A stretch of 64,000 bases of DNA from NCBI GenBank assembly GCA_029448655.1, contig JACCLO010000009.1, forward strand, positions 1,240,001-1,304,000. Direction: 5' to 3'. The notes beneath the pieces were generated by a model that saw nothing but the letters and a program-made list of their open reading frames with translations, made no database searches and had not been told where the DNA came from. The stretch's first letter is position 1. Every line of letters starts with the position of its first letter. Origin of the DNA: Wolfiporia cocos (lineage: Eukaryota; Basidiomycota; Agaricomycetes; Polyporales; Phaeolaceae). Below, piece after piece: positions 11,688 through 22,171 of this stretch. The translations under genes were made by a program, and so were the position numbers.

Positions 11688-12253
11688 TGTCACAGTACTA
11701 CGCTGTGGCATGGCCCTGCTTATTTCTTAGGTTTTAACAGGGTTATCTGGCACTTACGCGGCCCCTGTATCCTACGTGAGCACCTCACGTCCATCCCTCT
11801 TACCTTAGACACCAGACCCAGTAGATAATGATAAGATAAGATGTACGGCGCTAGGGGTAGCACACGCTTCCCATCATGTACGGTCACTACTAAGTTACAG
11901 GTAGTTATGCATTACTGTACTGCGTCGTTAGATACTACACACGGACCGTATCTTTAGGGCGGCCATTACTGGCTTGCAGCTCGCTCTTGTATAAAGACAT
12001 AGGGGATGAGGGTTACACCTCATCTTTTGGATTCCCGGCAATTGGGCACAAGACCCCTTTCCTACTGGATCCTCTGCGTGCTGCCTTGCTAGTCGACTCC
12101 GACCTTCTCGTCTCACCTCACGTGTGCTAGTCTGGTAGCAACATGATACAGCCTCATTCACCGCCCCACGTCCACTCGCCTCTGTGGATAAGGAGTTAGG
12201 GAGATAGGAGTTCCCCGGCAGGGCCAGTTGCACAGTCCGGTGAGACTGTGTCA
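11688..12253 (+). mobile_element. family D element, uninterrupted, TSD CCGCA
   Basis: 566 bp, starts TGTCACAGTAC, ends GAGACTGTGTCA, with CCGCA on both sides (11683-11687, 12254-12258). Gypsy reading [12 protein letters not shown] is continuous across it. Confidence 0.95.
11830..11842 (+). promoter_or_regulatory. tandem GATA sites in family D
   Basis: GATAAGATAAGAT, two or three overlapping GATAA cores. The same run is kept in the D copies at 3121 and 9966 and as GATAAGATAAGCTTCGCC in B copies (for example 13514, 17381). Binding by a GATA factor is inferred. Confidence 0.45.
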
Positions 12254-12475
12254 CCGCATTTCCATGCAGGACGCCCCATTCCACATCGAATCAGATGCCT
12301 CAGATTACGCAACCGGTGCTGTACTATCCCAATATGACAGTACAAACAAATTATGTCACCCAGTAGCATTTCACTCCCAATCGCTCTCCGCCCCCAAAAG
12401 GAATTATGAGATTTACAATAAGGAGTTGCTAGTGATCATCCGAGCCTTAGAGGAATGGAGACATTACCTAGAAGG
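12254..12475 (+). pseudogene. Ty3/gypsy RNase H, first part
   Basis: The segment encodes [19 protein letters not shown] and later [19 protein letters not shown], the RNase H motifs with catalytic Asp and Glu positions of Ty3/gypsy elements. It is cut after RHYLEG at 12,475. Confidence 0.9.
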
Positions 12476-12533
12476 TGTCACAGTTTTTCTCATTTTTTCC
12501 CTTATTTTCCTGCTTCGCGTCACATTTCTAGCA

Positions 12534-14124
12534 TGACACAGACTTACTTGGCTGTGCGACTGGCCTACATGCCGGGGAACTCGACCCTAACCTTGCAGGT
12601 CGCCTCGCCAGTGGGGCCCAAAAGCCTCCCTCCAAAGAGAGGGTCACCCAGACTAGCACAAGAGAGAGAGAGAAGTCCCACGACAAGCCAGCACGTGCAG
12701 TCAGAGGAAAGAAAGGGGTGTCACAGATTTATCTGGGGCTTACAGCATTTTTCCTACGATTATAGCAATTTATCTGGGATTTATACGTCTAACTACAAGT
12801 TATCTACAGGTTAACTCCCATTGCCACAACATAAGTCCTTAACTGGGCTTATTGCTTATGTCAGTGCTAAACACGCTACTAAGCACACATGACAAAGCAT
12901 AACACGCTAGTCAGTACTAATGACAACATCGCTAAGGCAACGTGCCTTGCTGTGCCTCTATCAGCAATACGTCATACAAGTCCAGACACATAGCAACGTC
13001 ATCGCTACGTCACCAGTCTCGCCCGTAAGAGCTAGACCATCTACATCATAAGGTCCTAGACCACAATGACATCACGAGCACACCATTCTTGCACAACCAT
13101 GGCATCATAGCTAAACATAGCCGCAAGGCTATATCGCTATTAGTCCAGCACATGTGGACCACCTCATGGATCGGCCCTTGCCAATCCCCGGGCTTCTGCC
13201 ATCACGGCGTCGCCCAACCTCTGGACCTAGCCTCACGGCCTAGTCCAACACATGTCCCGGTAACCCATTGGTCCGGTACATTAACACATGCCACGGTACT
13301 TCCGTCCAATGGCATAGCTGCCTCGGCGTCTCACCTTGGTCAGCACCTAAGGTCCGACCAATCGCCATTACACCGCAAGGTACCAGCAATTGGCCTTCCC
13401 ATATACCCGGGCTGCGCCCGCATTACTAACAATAAACCAGTAAATCCCTCTCCTACTATTGGTGCGGCCATTAGGGCCCATCACGGCCATTGTAGATAGA
13501 GTCCAAACACATCAGATAAGATAAGCTTCGCCCGTTGGCAAAGCCACATAACCCATTGCGGTATGTACTAGATAGTAGCACATGACCACAACATAAAGAT
13601 GTATATAATTAGGGACTTGACGTCCTATAACACTAGTTCTATTATTCTCGGCTTGCGCCATAGAATACTCTCACCATCCTGCTGCGCTGGGTCTATCCCT
13701 CTCCAAGTCACCTTAGTACTTCAAAACTATAGGCTTGGTGAGTCCCACGGTAGATCTGTGTCAAGGGGCTGTTACCCAGTTGTCGAGAATCCAAGAGATG
13801 GGCTGTAAGACCCATCTTGCTACCCTTATATACATGGTTGTCAGCATGCTATGTCTATCCTAAAGTATGCATCCGTGCATAAATAGTGGTGCAGTGACTA
13901 GGTAACAGGGAACATCAGTAATGCTACAGTAACAGGGAGTGACCGTCATGTGAGTAGGCACGAGCGCGCACTACCCCGGAGCGCTATCTACAGGATCAGG
14001 TGATCTGCTCAGTATCTAAGGAGCAACGAGGAGGTAACCAGGGAAAAGGTGGCTGCGCTCGCAGCGGCAGCCCCTAAGAACATGGCAAGGGAGTTGAAGA
14101 AGCCCCTCCGGGCATTCTGTGACA
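12534..14124 (-). mobile_element. LTR-like element, TSD TAGCA/TAGCG, nested
   Basis: Starts TGACACAGAC, ends TTCTGTGACA. Flanks TAGCA and TAGCG differ by one CG/CA change. Own length about 541 bp; includes a short (AG)n run near 12,660. Confidence 0.84.
12719..13763 (+). mobile_element. family B element, TSD AGGGG, nested
   Basis: 1045 bp, starts TGTCACAGATTTATC, ends GATCTGTGTCA, with AGGGG at 12714-12718 and 13764-13768. Has GATAAGATAAGC and a TATA box near 13,599 followed by a small hairpin (GGGAC/GTCC). Confidence 0.92.
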
Positions 14125-14620
14125 TAGCGCATTATCTCAGTTAACCACCACTTATCCTATATCTAACGCCCACATAACATATATCATACATTCTCTATCT
14201 CACACGTGATCTTATCTTATCTCGTACTCGCGTTATCTCATATCTCGTAGATTATCTACACGTTCCATACGTTTCCATCAGCTTCTGCCAGATTCCCCGA
14301 CGTTCCATGCCTAGACCCATGACATCACTACATCACCTGCCACTTATTCATCTAGACTAAGCACGATGACAATTCCCAATGGGCTATTACTCAGCCTCAG
14401 TCGTCCTTATCACATGACCGTTACACGGTACCATTAGTCCTACCTACAGTATCTAGGGTCCCCTACAACATGTATATATACTGGTACTCTGAGTCACTTA
14501 GGACTCAGACTAGTTCATCTATCAACAACATCTACTGCTATTACCAGCTGCTTGACCTTTACAACTCTCCGCTTATCAACAAGCCCCTCAATATCGATTA
14601 TAAAGTGAAGTGTTGTGTCA

Positions 14621-14703
14621 GAAGGGCACCCACATAAGTTTGAGGTCTGGTCGGATCACCTCAACTTAACCTATTTCAAATCCGCACAACATCTGACCAG
14701 GAG
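14621..14703 (+). pseudogene. Ty3/gypsy RNase H, last visible part
   Basis: HKFEVWSDHLNLTYFKS..LTR continues the RNase H reading from 12,475 (usual motif: v.tDHknL.yf). The normal continuation of the family (R.QARW) is absent because the next element (14704-15106) marks a recombination junction. Confidence 0.88.
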
Positions 14704-15106
14704 TGTCACAGTGCTAATTACCGTGGCCCCCTATCCAAGTGCATGCACACATAATGACAGTATGTCAAGTACCACGCAGAGTCAGCCCTGGGTCCTAAGG
14801 TTGATGAGGTAGGCAGGTGCGCACACAAAGGGTAGCAGAGGGGCACAAGCCCAATGACTAGAATCTAGAGGATGAGCTGTAAGGCTCATCCTTGCTAAGA
14901 TTAAGTACATGATGCATCACTTGTAGTATACCTGCCCTAAAGGGGGCCCATGTGCTGTAAGGCGCAGGGCATAACTATGTAACTACCGTAACACATCATG
15001 TGCTAGGTGTGACCATGTGAGCTAGTGACTACCCTATCTAATCTAACAATCATATCTACTAGGTCACCTGATGCCACAAGGCGGCATGCCACACTCTGTG
15101 ACAACC
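14704..15106 (-). mobile_element. chimeric family C element joining gypsy and copia
   Basis: 403 bp, full-length by comparison with other C copies, but flanks do not match: AGGAG on the left (gypsy RNase H) and ACCTA on the right (copia RNase H). This is what recombination between two C copies, one in each retrotransposon, would leave. Confidence 0.75.
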
Positions 15107-15181
15107 TAGGAAACTCTGACTCTGGTTTGGTGGGTTTCACTGATGCCGACTGGTCCTCCCTGCCACATCGTCACTCCATCT

Positions 15182-16307
15182 TGTCACAGAATGGTCCAGG
15201 GGACCTCTAACATCCCTCACTAGGTATTATGAGTGCCGCTGTACGTGCGTGCGCCCCTCTACACCCAGTAACCGCCTCGTCTCTCCCTAGATACTGCACC
15301 AATCACCTGATCAGGTAGATGAGCACTTGTCAGATAGCGCGCGTACCAGGTACTCACATGACAGGTCACATTAATTACATGTTACATTACGGTAGTTACT
15401 CGTCATATGACCCCTTAGTTACAATGCGCACAGGCCATTACTTTAGGGCTAGACGTGACACAGACTAACCTGTCTGTGGGACCCTGTACGACAGGGGAAT
15501 CCTATAACGCAGTACAGGACGGTGCGCGACCGCAATAGCGGTGAACTGTCGGCTGTACCCTAAGAAGGGACTCCTAGAGTCGACGTGTTGAGGCAGCGCA
15601 CAGTCAAGTAAGACGAGATGGGCCCCCGGCCAGAGTCGCACACAGAACGAGGATAGAAAGGGGCTATGCCCAATTGTCGAGAATCTTAGGAATGGGGAGT
15701 AAGCCCACATTCCATCGTACTTATATACACACTAGTGTCTACTACCGAGACTGCCCTAAACTACTGGTCTGTGCACCATGTAACTATGGGTCATGTGCTA
15801 GGTAACGAGTATGTAACAGTGTGATCATGAGTGACAGTACCTGAGGCGCACGCTACCCTACAGCGCTAACCGGACGACCAGGTGACCTGCAATATCTGGG
15901 AGACGCCGGAGGTGGCTACAGCGCAGAGGCGCGGCGTACGCCTAGCGCCGCGCGTGCGTCCTGTAGCGAGGGAGTACAAACCTGCATAGAGAAAGTTTGT
16001 GACAAGACGACTCAGTGCTACCTCATGTATATAAGTACGATGAGATGTGGGTTGATACCCCATCTCTAAGATTCTCGGCAATTGGGCTTAGGCCCCTTTC
16101 TTACTTGTTCTTTGTGTGTGACTCGCCCTCTGTGTCGTCCTCTCTGTCTGACAACTTGACTCTTACATCGGCATATGCTTCCACAATGCCTCCATCATTC
16201 CACAGCTCAGTCCTCTGTGCTCACCGCTGTTAGTCATCTTCAGGCATGAAGACCTTGGGGTTTCTCCCTGCCCGTGGCAGGTCCCACATCCAAGTACGTC
16301 TGTGTCA
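15182..16307 (+). mobile_element. family A element, TSD CATCT
   Basis: Starts TGTCACAGAAT, ends CGTCTGTGTCA, with CATCT at 15177-15181 and 16308-16312. Own length about 572 bp; holds 15456-16004. Copia reading HSISGF is restored on removal. Confidence 0.92.
15456..16004 (-). mobile_element. family A element, TSD AGACG, nested
   Basis: 549 bp, starts TGACACAGACT, ends AAGTTTGTGACA, with AGACG at 15451-15455 and 16005-16009. Opposite orientation to its host copy of the same family. Confidence 0.93.
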
Positions 16308-16408
16308 CATCTCTGGTTTTGCTTTCATGTTTTTCGGACGAGCAATCAGTTGGCAGTCACAAAAACAGTCAATCATTGCACTGTCATCCACTGAGGCAGA
16401 GTACATTG

Positions 16409-18489
16409 TGTCACAGATTTATCTGAGGCATACAGCAATTTTTCTATGATTTATAGCAATTTATCTGGGATTTACACATCTAACTACAAGTTATCTACAG
16501 GTTAACTCCCATTGCCATAACACAAGTCCTTAACTGGGCTTATTGCTGATGTCAGGTGCCTACACACTACTAAGCAACCGTGACATCAGCATTACTGTCA
16601 CAGATTTATCTGGGGCTTACAGCATTTTTCCTATGATTATAGCAATTTATCCAGGATTTATACGTCTAACTACACGTTATCTACGGGTTAACTCCCATTG
16701 CCATACGACAAGCTCTTAACTGGGCTTATCAACCACATGACCAGCACTATACAACGCTACGTCACAAGACTAATGACATCATCGCTAAGGCAACGTGCTT
16801 CGCTGTGCCTCCACCTGCGAATGCGTCATACAAGTCTAGACAATAGCATCGTCATCGCTACGTCATAGGTCTCGCCCTCACAAGCTAGACCAACCATGTC
16901 ATAAGATCTTAGATCACAATGACATCCCGAGCGCGGCACGCTCGCATAATAATGTCAACACGACCATACAGCATAATATTAGCACCACGGCAATATCGCT
17001 ATAGGTCACGGCCTTCTCGGCCTCCCACGGACTCGGTACATACCAAGTCCCGGGCTTCTGCCATCACGGCGTTGCCCAAACACCGGTCCTCGCCTCACGG
17101 CTAAGACCAACACATGTCCCGGTTACCATCCGGTCCGGACATAACACATGCTACGGTACTACATAGTCCAATAGCATAATGACCTCGGCGTCTCGCCTTG
17201 GTCATCACACGAAGACCGGCCAATAGCCATTATACCTCATGGTATCCGGCAACCGGCTTCCCTTATACCCGGGCTGCGCCCGCGTTATCACAACAATAAC
17301 ATAACAAATCCCTCTCATACGATTGGTTCGGTCATTAGGGCCAACCACGGCCATTCTATGTAGAGTCCATAAACAGTAGATAAGATAAGCTTCGCCACTT
17401 GGCAAAGCCACATAACTCGGTAAGGCAGTACTAGCTAGTAGCACGTGCCCTCCCACAAAACATGTATATAACGATAGGGCTAGATGCCTTTATTCTCTAG
17501 TTCTATTATTCTCGGCTTGCGCCGTAGAATAACTCTCACCATTCTGCTGCGCTGGATTACCTCCTCGCCAAGTCGCCTTTGTACTCAAGGATACAGGCTT
17601 GGTGAGTCCCACAGGTGATCTGTGTCAATTACACGCTAGTCATAAGGCTATACATCATCACATCATCATCGGTAACCATCCGGTCCGATATCACAATGCC
17701 TGCCTAGACCCAGCAACGTCATCGCTACGTCACTGGTCTCACCCGTAAGAGCTAGACCACCTACATCATAAGGTCCTAGACCACAATGACATCACGAGCA
17801 CACCATTCTTGCACAACCATGGCATCATAGCATATTCATAACTGCGAGGTTATATTGCTATTGGTCCAGCACATGTGGACCGCCTCATGGATCGGCCTTT
17901 GCCAATCCCTGGTCTTCTGCCATCATGGCGAAGCCCAACCTCCAGACCTAGCCTCACGGCCTAGTCCAACACATGCCCCGGTAACCCTCCGGTCCAGTGC
18001 ATAACACATGCCAATGATGTAATACCTTCGGGTCCGTTCAATGGCATAGCTGCCTCGGCATCTCGCCTTCGTCAGCAATGCAAGGCCCGCCAATCGCCAT
18101 TATACCGCAAGGTACTGGCATTCGGCCTTTCCCTATACCTGGGCTGCGCCCGCATTCTGACAATAAAACATCACAAATCCCTCTCCTACTATTGGTGCGG
18201 CCATTAGGGCCCACTAGGGCCATTGTAGATAGAGTCCAAACAAAGTAGATAAGATAACACTTCGCCCATTGGCAAAGCCACATAACCCGTAATGGTATGT
18301 ACTAGCTAGTAGCACATGACCATCACATAAACATGTATATAAGTAGGGGCTTGATGCCCTATAACTTTAGTTCTATTATTCTCGGCTTGCGCCGTAGAAT
18401 AACCCCTCACCTCTGCTGCGCTAGACCTGCTACTTCGTCGCCTATACCCTCAACACATAGGTGGTGAGTCCCACAGCAAGTCTGTGTCA
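16409..18489 (+). mobile_element. family B element, TSD CATTG/CGTTG
   Basis: Starts TGTCACAGATTTATC, ends AGTCTGTGTCA; flanks CATTG and CGTTG differ by a CG/CA change. Own length about 1044 bp. Copia reading EAEYIAASEA is restored on removal. Confidence 0.88.
16596..17627 (+). mobile_element. family B element, TSD ATTAC, nested in another B
   Basis: 1032 bp, starts TGTCACAGATTTATC, ends GATCTGTGTCA, with ATTAC at 16591-16595 and 17628-17632. Same family and orientation as its host copy. Confidence 0.93.
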
Positions 18490-18585
18490 CGTTGCAGCAT
18501 CAGAGGCAGCACAAGAGCTCTTGTGGTTATGGTATCTTCTTGGTGAACTCACTCAACCCCTCAAGGATGCCACAATGCTATACTG

Positions 18586-19003
18586 TGTCACAGTGCCACT
18601 CACTGTGACCCCCTATCCAAGTGCTTGCACGCGTAGTGGTGTAACGCCAGATGCCAGGCAGAGGCAGCCCTCTAGATGACGAGGCAGACAGGTGCACACA
18701 CAGTGAGGTAGCAGAGGGGCATTGGGAGCCCTACAACTAGAAGCTAAAGCATGAGGTGTAAGCCTCATGCCTATGCTAGGTATATACATGCGCATCACTG
18801 TACTAGTACCTGCCCTAAAGGGGGCCCATGCACTGTAAGGCGCAGGGCGCTACTATGTAACTAGGGTGACATCACTATGTAACTGTGTGACCTTGTGTGA
18901 GCATGGTGGTGCCTGTAAGGGCGCCCCCCATCTAATTTAACATCTAATCTACTAGATCACCTGACTACACACAAGGGCACATGCCACAGCACGAACTGTG
19001 ACA
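18586..19003 (-). mobile_element. family C element, TSD TACTG
   Basis: 418 bp, starts TGTCACAGTGCC, ends GAACTGTGACA, with TACTG at 18581-18585 and 19004-19008. It interrupts the copia codons for LYCDNQS. Confidence 0.93.
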
Positions 19004-19238
19004 TACTGCGACAACCAGAGTGCAATCGCCATCATCGACTCTGGATTGCTGAATGCGCGGACCAAGCACATTGATATCCAATATCGGTTCATTCAATCCG
19101 TGAAAGATTCATGCACCGCCATCCTCACTTATCTCCCTACCCACGACATGGTCGCTGACATTCTTATGAGGGTGCTCATGCGAAAGAGGGTTGAAAAGCT
19201 AGTCACCCTGCTCAACCTGCGTCAGGCTTGAGGGGGAG

Positions 19239-19609
19239 TGTTGATGCACAAGCTCTGCCACAGAATGGGGCGCTTACACACATGAGGCTATGGCCACGAT
19301 GATGCGCTGATGGCGCGATCACCAATCTTGTTTGTTCCCTGTTTGGTTACTTTACAGTTCCAGTTTTCCGTCTGATCTAGTACTTGCTCTGGTGGTGTAT
19401 GCTGGCTTCAGTTCACTCCCTTACAGTCATGCTGAAGACAGTGAGTTCCCCCTGTCAACATTTGTACCATACAACCACTAATGTACTGTAGATATATTAC
19501 TCTCTCTTACAGGTACATATACCAAGTTCACTCCCTTACGGTCGCGCTGAAGACAATCTATTACTCTCTCTTACAGCCCATCAGTCTGCTCAGAATCACC
19601 TTCATAACA
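19239..19609 (+). mobile_element. probable 3' LTR of the copia element
   Basis: Starts TGTTGATGC directly after the polypurine tract AGGGGGAG, the standard position of a 3' LTR. A likely end is ATAACA at 19,609. It holds two copies of a GTTCACTCCCTTAC motif and two of TATTACTCTCTCTTACAG. The end is a guess because no second LTR is in the window. Confidence 0.6.
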
Positions 19610-20638
19610 ATATCCTCTCGGAAAATTAGATGCTTAGTCTGATTGATAGTGAGAATGTTCATTGCAGTTTTGGAAGGAATTCATCAAAGGAAGAACTGAG
19701 CCGGAGCCCATCAATAGCCCTGATAGGCATTTTTTTTACATTGTTCAACTTGTTTCTCTTCATCTTTTGTATTTTTTGAATTGGAGAGAGTGGAGCTAGA
19801 CGCAGAATTGCATTACTGTTGCGATTGCATTGTTGGGCCAGCGTTAGTAGTAGTCCGAGTCGATGAATATGATCCGCCAATCCTAATCGGGCCGGTTGTT
19901 AGCGCCCGTATAATCACGTGAACGTCTGTGCCTATAAATTTGTCGCCAGCTCTCAAGCTTCCGTTCCTCAACTCATTTCTGGACTCGCACTATTGTCCCC
20001 CTGCAAGCAACTCTCTTTTTCTTGCAGGAGCCTACCGCTTGTCCTAGAGTGACTGCCATACGCCTCAGCTGGAGCACACACCATCCTCTGGCACGTCGAT
20101 TCGTCGGCGGTGGTGTGTTTTTCCTTACCAGAGGTGTCACAATCTTTCTGGCCACTCGTGTGATGGCTCCCCTATTTAATACGAGAATAATATATTGTCC
20201 TGATGTCTTGATAGAACGAGTGACAAGGAGTGCATAGCAGCTGGCAGCCAACAATAAAGCGGGGAGTGACCGTGTACGGGTTTGGGATGACGTGGATAAC
20301 ACGATAAACATTGTCTATACAAGGACTCGAGTTCACAGCGATGGTAAGCGCAGACGGACCAGAGTAACAAGTCAGACGGTGTGGATGATATTTGATCATC
20401 CCCATGGATGCTCTCTATTCTCCCGCTACTCTAACTGCGGGCAGCATTACGAGCCACTGTATATGTACTTGTCAATGTGCTACAACGTCAACATCATGCA
20501 TCCACCCTCACCATCACTGCACTGCCTCCCTCCCCCTCCGTCCGTCGCATCTCGTTGCGGGTCGTCTCGGCCGTGGGTGGCGCATAGCCATAATGTCAAG
20601 AATGAAAAGTCATAAACAGGTGTGTCTAAGCGACCGCG
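19610..20638. other. no gene recognised, 1.0 kb
   Basis: ORFs of up to 112 codons occur on both strands, but none has a family motif or plausible splice pattern. There is a TATA-like CCTATAAATTT near 19,930. Confidence 0.5.
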
Positions 20639-21813
20639 TTACGCGCTCTCTGGCTTCTTCGTCTTCTGCGCGTTCGCCTTCCCAGGAATGAACAGCCACC
20701 ACATGGCGATGATGACTCGGATGCCGGTACCCACACCCAGCGTACCGGCGGCGCCGATCTGGTCAATGAGCGCACGACCGACAAAGCCGCCGAGGAAGAG
20801 CACGAAGATGGCGATGATCTTGTGGTCTCGCGAGATGATGTAGCGGTTGAGCTTGAAGAGCTTGGGGTCCGCCATCAGCTCGCACCATACTGTCGTCAAC
20901 ACAACTAGCAGACGGAGTCAGCCGGGACGCCCGAAACACGACGTGAAGGCAGTGGATGGGAATTTCGGGAAACCGGAAGGGTAGGTGCGAATGATGGCGA
21001 CGCTTACCGGTAGTCGTAAATTGCGTGTTGACACGCTTGCCCATGATAGCTTGCAGACCGATGCTCGCACTCATTAAGCCGATCGCAGCAAACGTGCAGG
21101 CATTCGTCCATGCCGGATTGAAACGGTCTGTGGCGACACTGATCTGGCCACTCTGCCAGGCCGCGATCGCAGCAGCCATTGTGAAAAGGGCCTGGATGAA
21201 TGTTCCGAGCATGAGCCATGCTCTGCTCCGCGGTCCCATGCGATCGCCGAGGCGACCGATGAATGCTCCAGCGTTGAATGTGAGGAGAGAGGTCAGGGCT
21301 TGCTGGTCGGAGATGTGGAAGGTGAAGTCCCGATGCCCTGGACTACCAGAGAAGAGTCGAGCGATGGCAAGAGACAACTAATGACCCCGATGGTCAAAAC
21401 ACAATAGGGAGACGGTGCCGAACTCGTCATACCTGCACTGTGTTTCCCGTCTGGAAGCCTGCCCACACAAATACGGCGGTGAAGCATACAGAGTCGCTAG
21501 GCCAAGCAGGGTTAGTCGAACATCAGCTGCTGCAGTGACCTCTATCGACTTACATGAGGCCGGTCATGAAGCAGAATGCGGCAAGGGGGATGGTGGACTT
21601 GACGGGATCTACATCGCCGAAGAGGTGATCCCTCGTGAAGACTGCCGAAGGAGACAGCCATAGCTGTCCAGTTTCGACTACAGTACTGGCCGATGCAGGG
21701 CGGGGGAGCTGTTCCGCCTTGTTCTCCGCGTAGAACGGACCTGGGGGGACATCTGGCCCCTGGTTTCCAGGGTACGCTGGCGCAGCAGTAACGTCCGACA
21801 TGACTTTGACCAA
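20639..21813 (-). CDS. DUF1275 (YoaK-type) membrane protein
   Basis: Integral membrane protein of the DUF1275 family (role unknown; bacterial relatives are called YoaK). Four exons: 21813-21554, 21496-21433, 21377-21008 and 20904-20639; spliced length 319 aa. All introns are GT-AG and the phases join cleanly. Family marks: AFCFMTGLIDSVCF then VWAGFQTGNTVQ across the first two junctions, a glycine/arginine turn GRLGDRMG, and MGKRVNTQFTTT before the last intron. Hydrophobic helices are near residues 65-110, 150-230 and 280-310. The first 60 residues are polar and probably cytosolic. It is separated from ATP-citrate lyase by about 0.9 kb holding a MITE. Function cannot be inferred from context. 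Confidence 0.9.
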
Positions 21814-22171
21814 GGAGGGTGAGCAAGAGAGTCCTAGACCTCGAGGGTGGTGGTAAGAGGAGAATGAAGGAGCGGCCGAGGGGCGGACGGAGCAACGCAG
21901 TCATGGGCAGCTATTCTTGTATGAACATGGTGTGATTGGCAGAGCGGCGAGCCGCCCGGCGGCAGCCGGTCCCAGTCTGGTTATTTCCGTTCTATCCCCT
22001 CTGCTTTGACCCATCCTGTGCATCGTCTGCCATTTAGTTTTCCCTAAGCACGCCAAGCCGCCGAGAGCTGCTTGTGAAGTACTTGAAGCAGGGCCTTATG
22101 TATGCTTCCGTGCCTTGGCGCGAGTGGCGATTACTGTGGGGAGATCGGGGGACATCGCCCCATGATGCTAC

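Larger units (their letters stand above)
12476..14620 (+). mobile_element. LTR-like element, TSD GAAGG
   Basis: Starts TGTCACAGTTTTT, ends GTTGTGTCA, with GAAGG at 12471-12475 and 14621-14625. Own length about 549 bp, with TATA near 14,469 and hairpin TCTGAGTC/GACTCAGA near 14,490. Holds 12534-14124. Confidence 0.9.
72..14703 (+). mobile_element. Ty3/gypsy pol remnant in seven pieces
   Basis: One retrotransposon pol gene is cut by six LTR-like insertions. Pieces: 72-289, 1253-1266, 6900-7285, 7843-8023, 11103-11687, 12254-12475 and 14621-14703. When insertions and one copy of each 5-bp duplication are mentally removed, the reading passes from the protease end through reverse transcriptase into RNase H with no gap, which is the main proof that the insertion borders are right. 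About 1.66 kb of coding sequence is left. In-frame stops and at least one shift show it is dead. No integrase and no own LTRs are seen; the right side is lost at the junction with the copia remnant. Confidence 0.93.
15107..19231 (+). pseudogene. Ty1/copia RNase H and pol 3' end, in four pieces
   Basis: Pieces 15107-15181, 16308-16408, 18490-18585 and 19004-19231 read on in one frame once the three insertions are removed. Motifs: GLVGFTDADWSS, SISGFAFMFFG.AISW.S.KQ, ALSSTEAEYIAASEA.QE, LYCDNQSAI, KHIDI.Y.FI and TADI-like VADIL, all typical of copia RNase H. The reading ends in a TGA followed by a GGGGGAG polypurine tract. Everything 5' of RNase H is missing, replaced by the junction element at 14704-15106. 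Confidence 0.92.

Noticed and set aside
290..19003. Elements as DNA-transposon MITEs because of the 8-bp inverted ends TGTCACAG/CTGTGACA
   Set aside because: TG...CA ends, constant 5-bp duplications, a TATA promoter in the body and lengths that vary by family fit LTRs better; long inverted repeats are absent.
20132..20219. TGTCACAA...GAGTGACA as another member of the superfamily
   Set aside because: Flanks (AGAGG and AGGAG) do not match, the piece is under 90 bp and has no promoter motifs.
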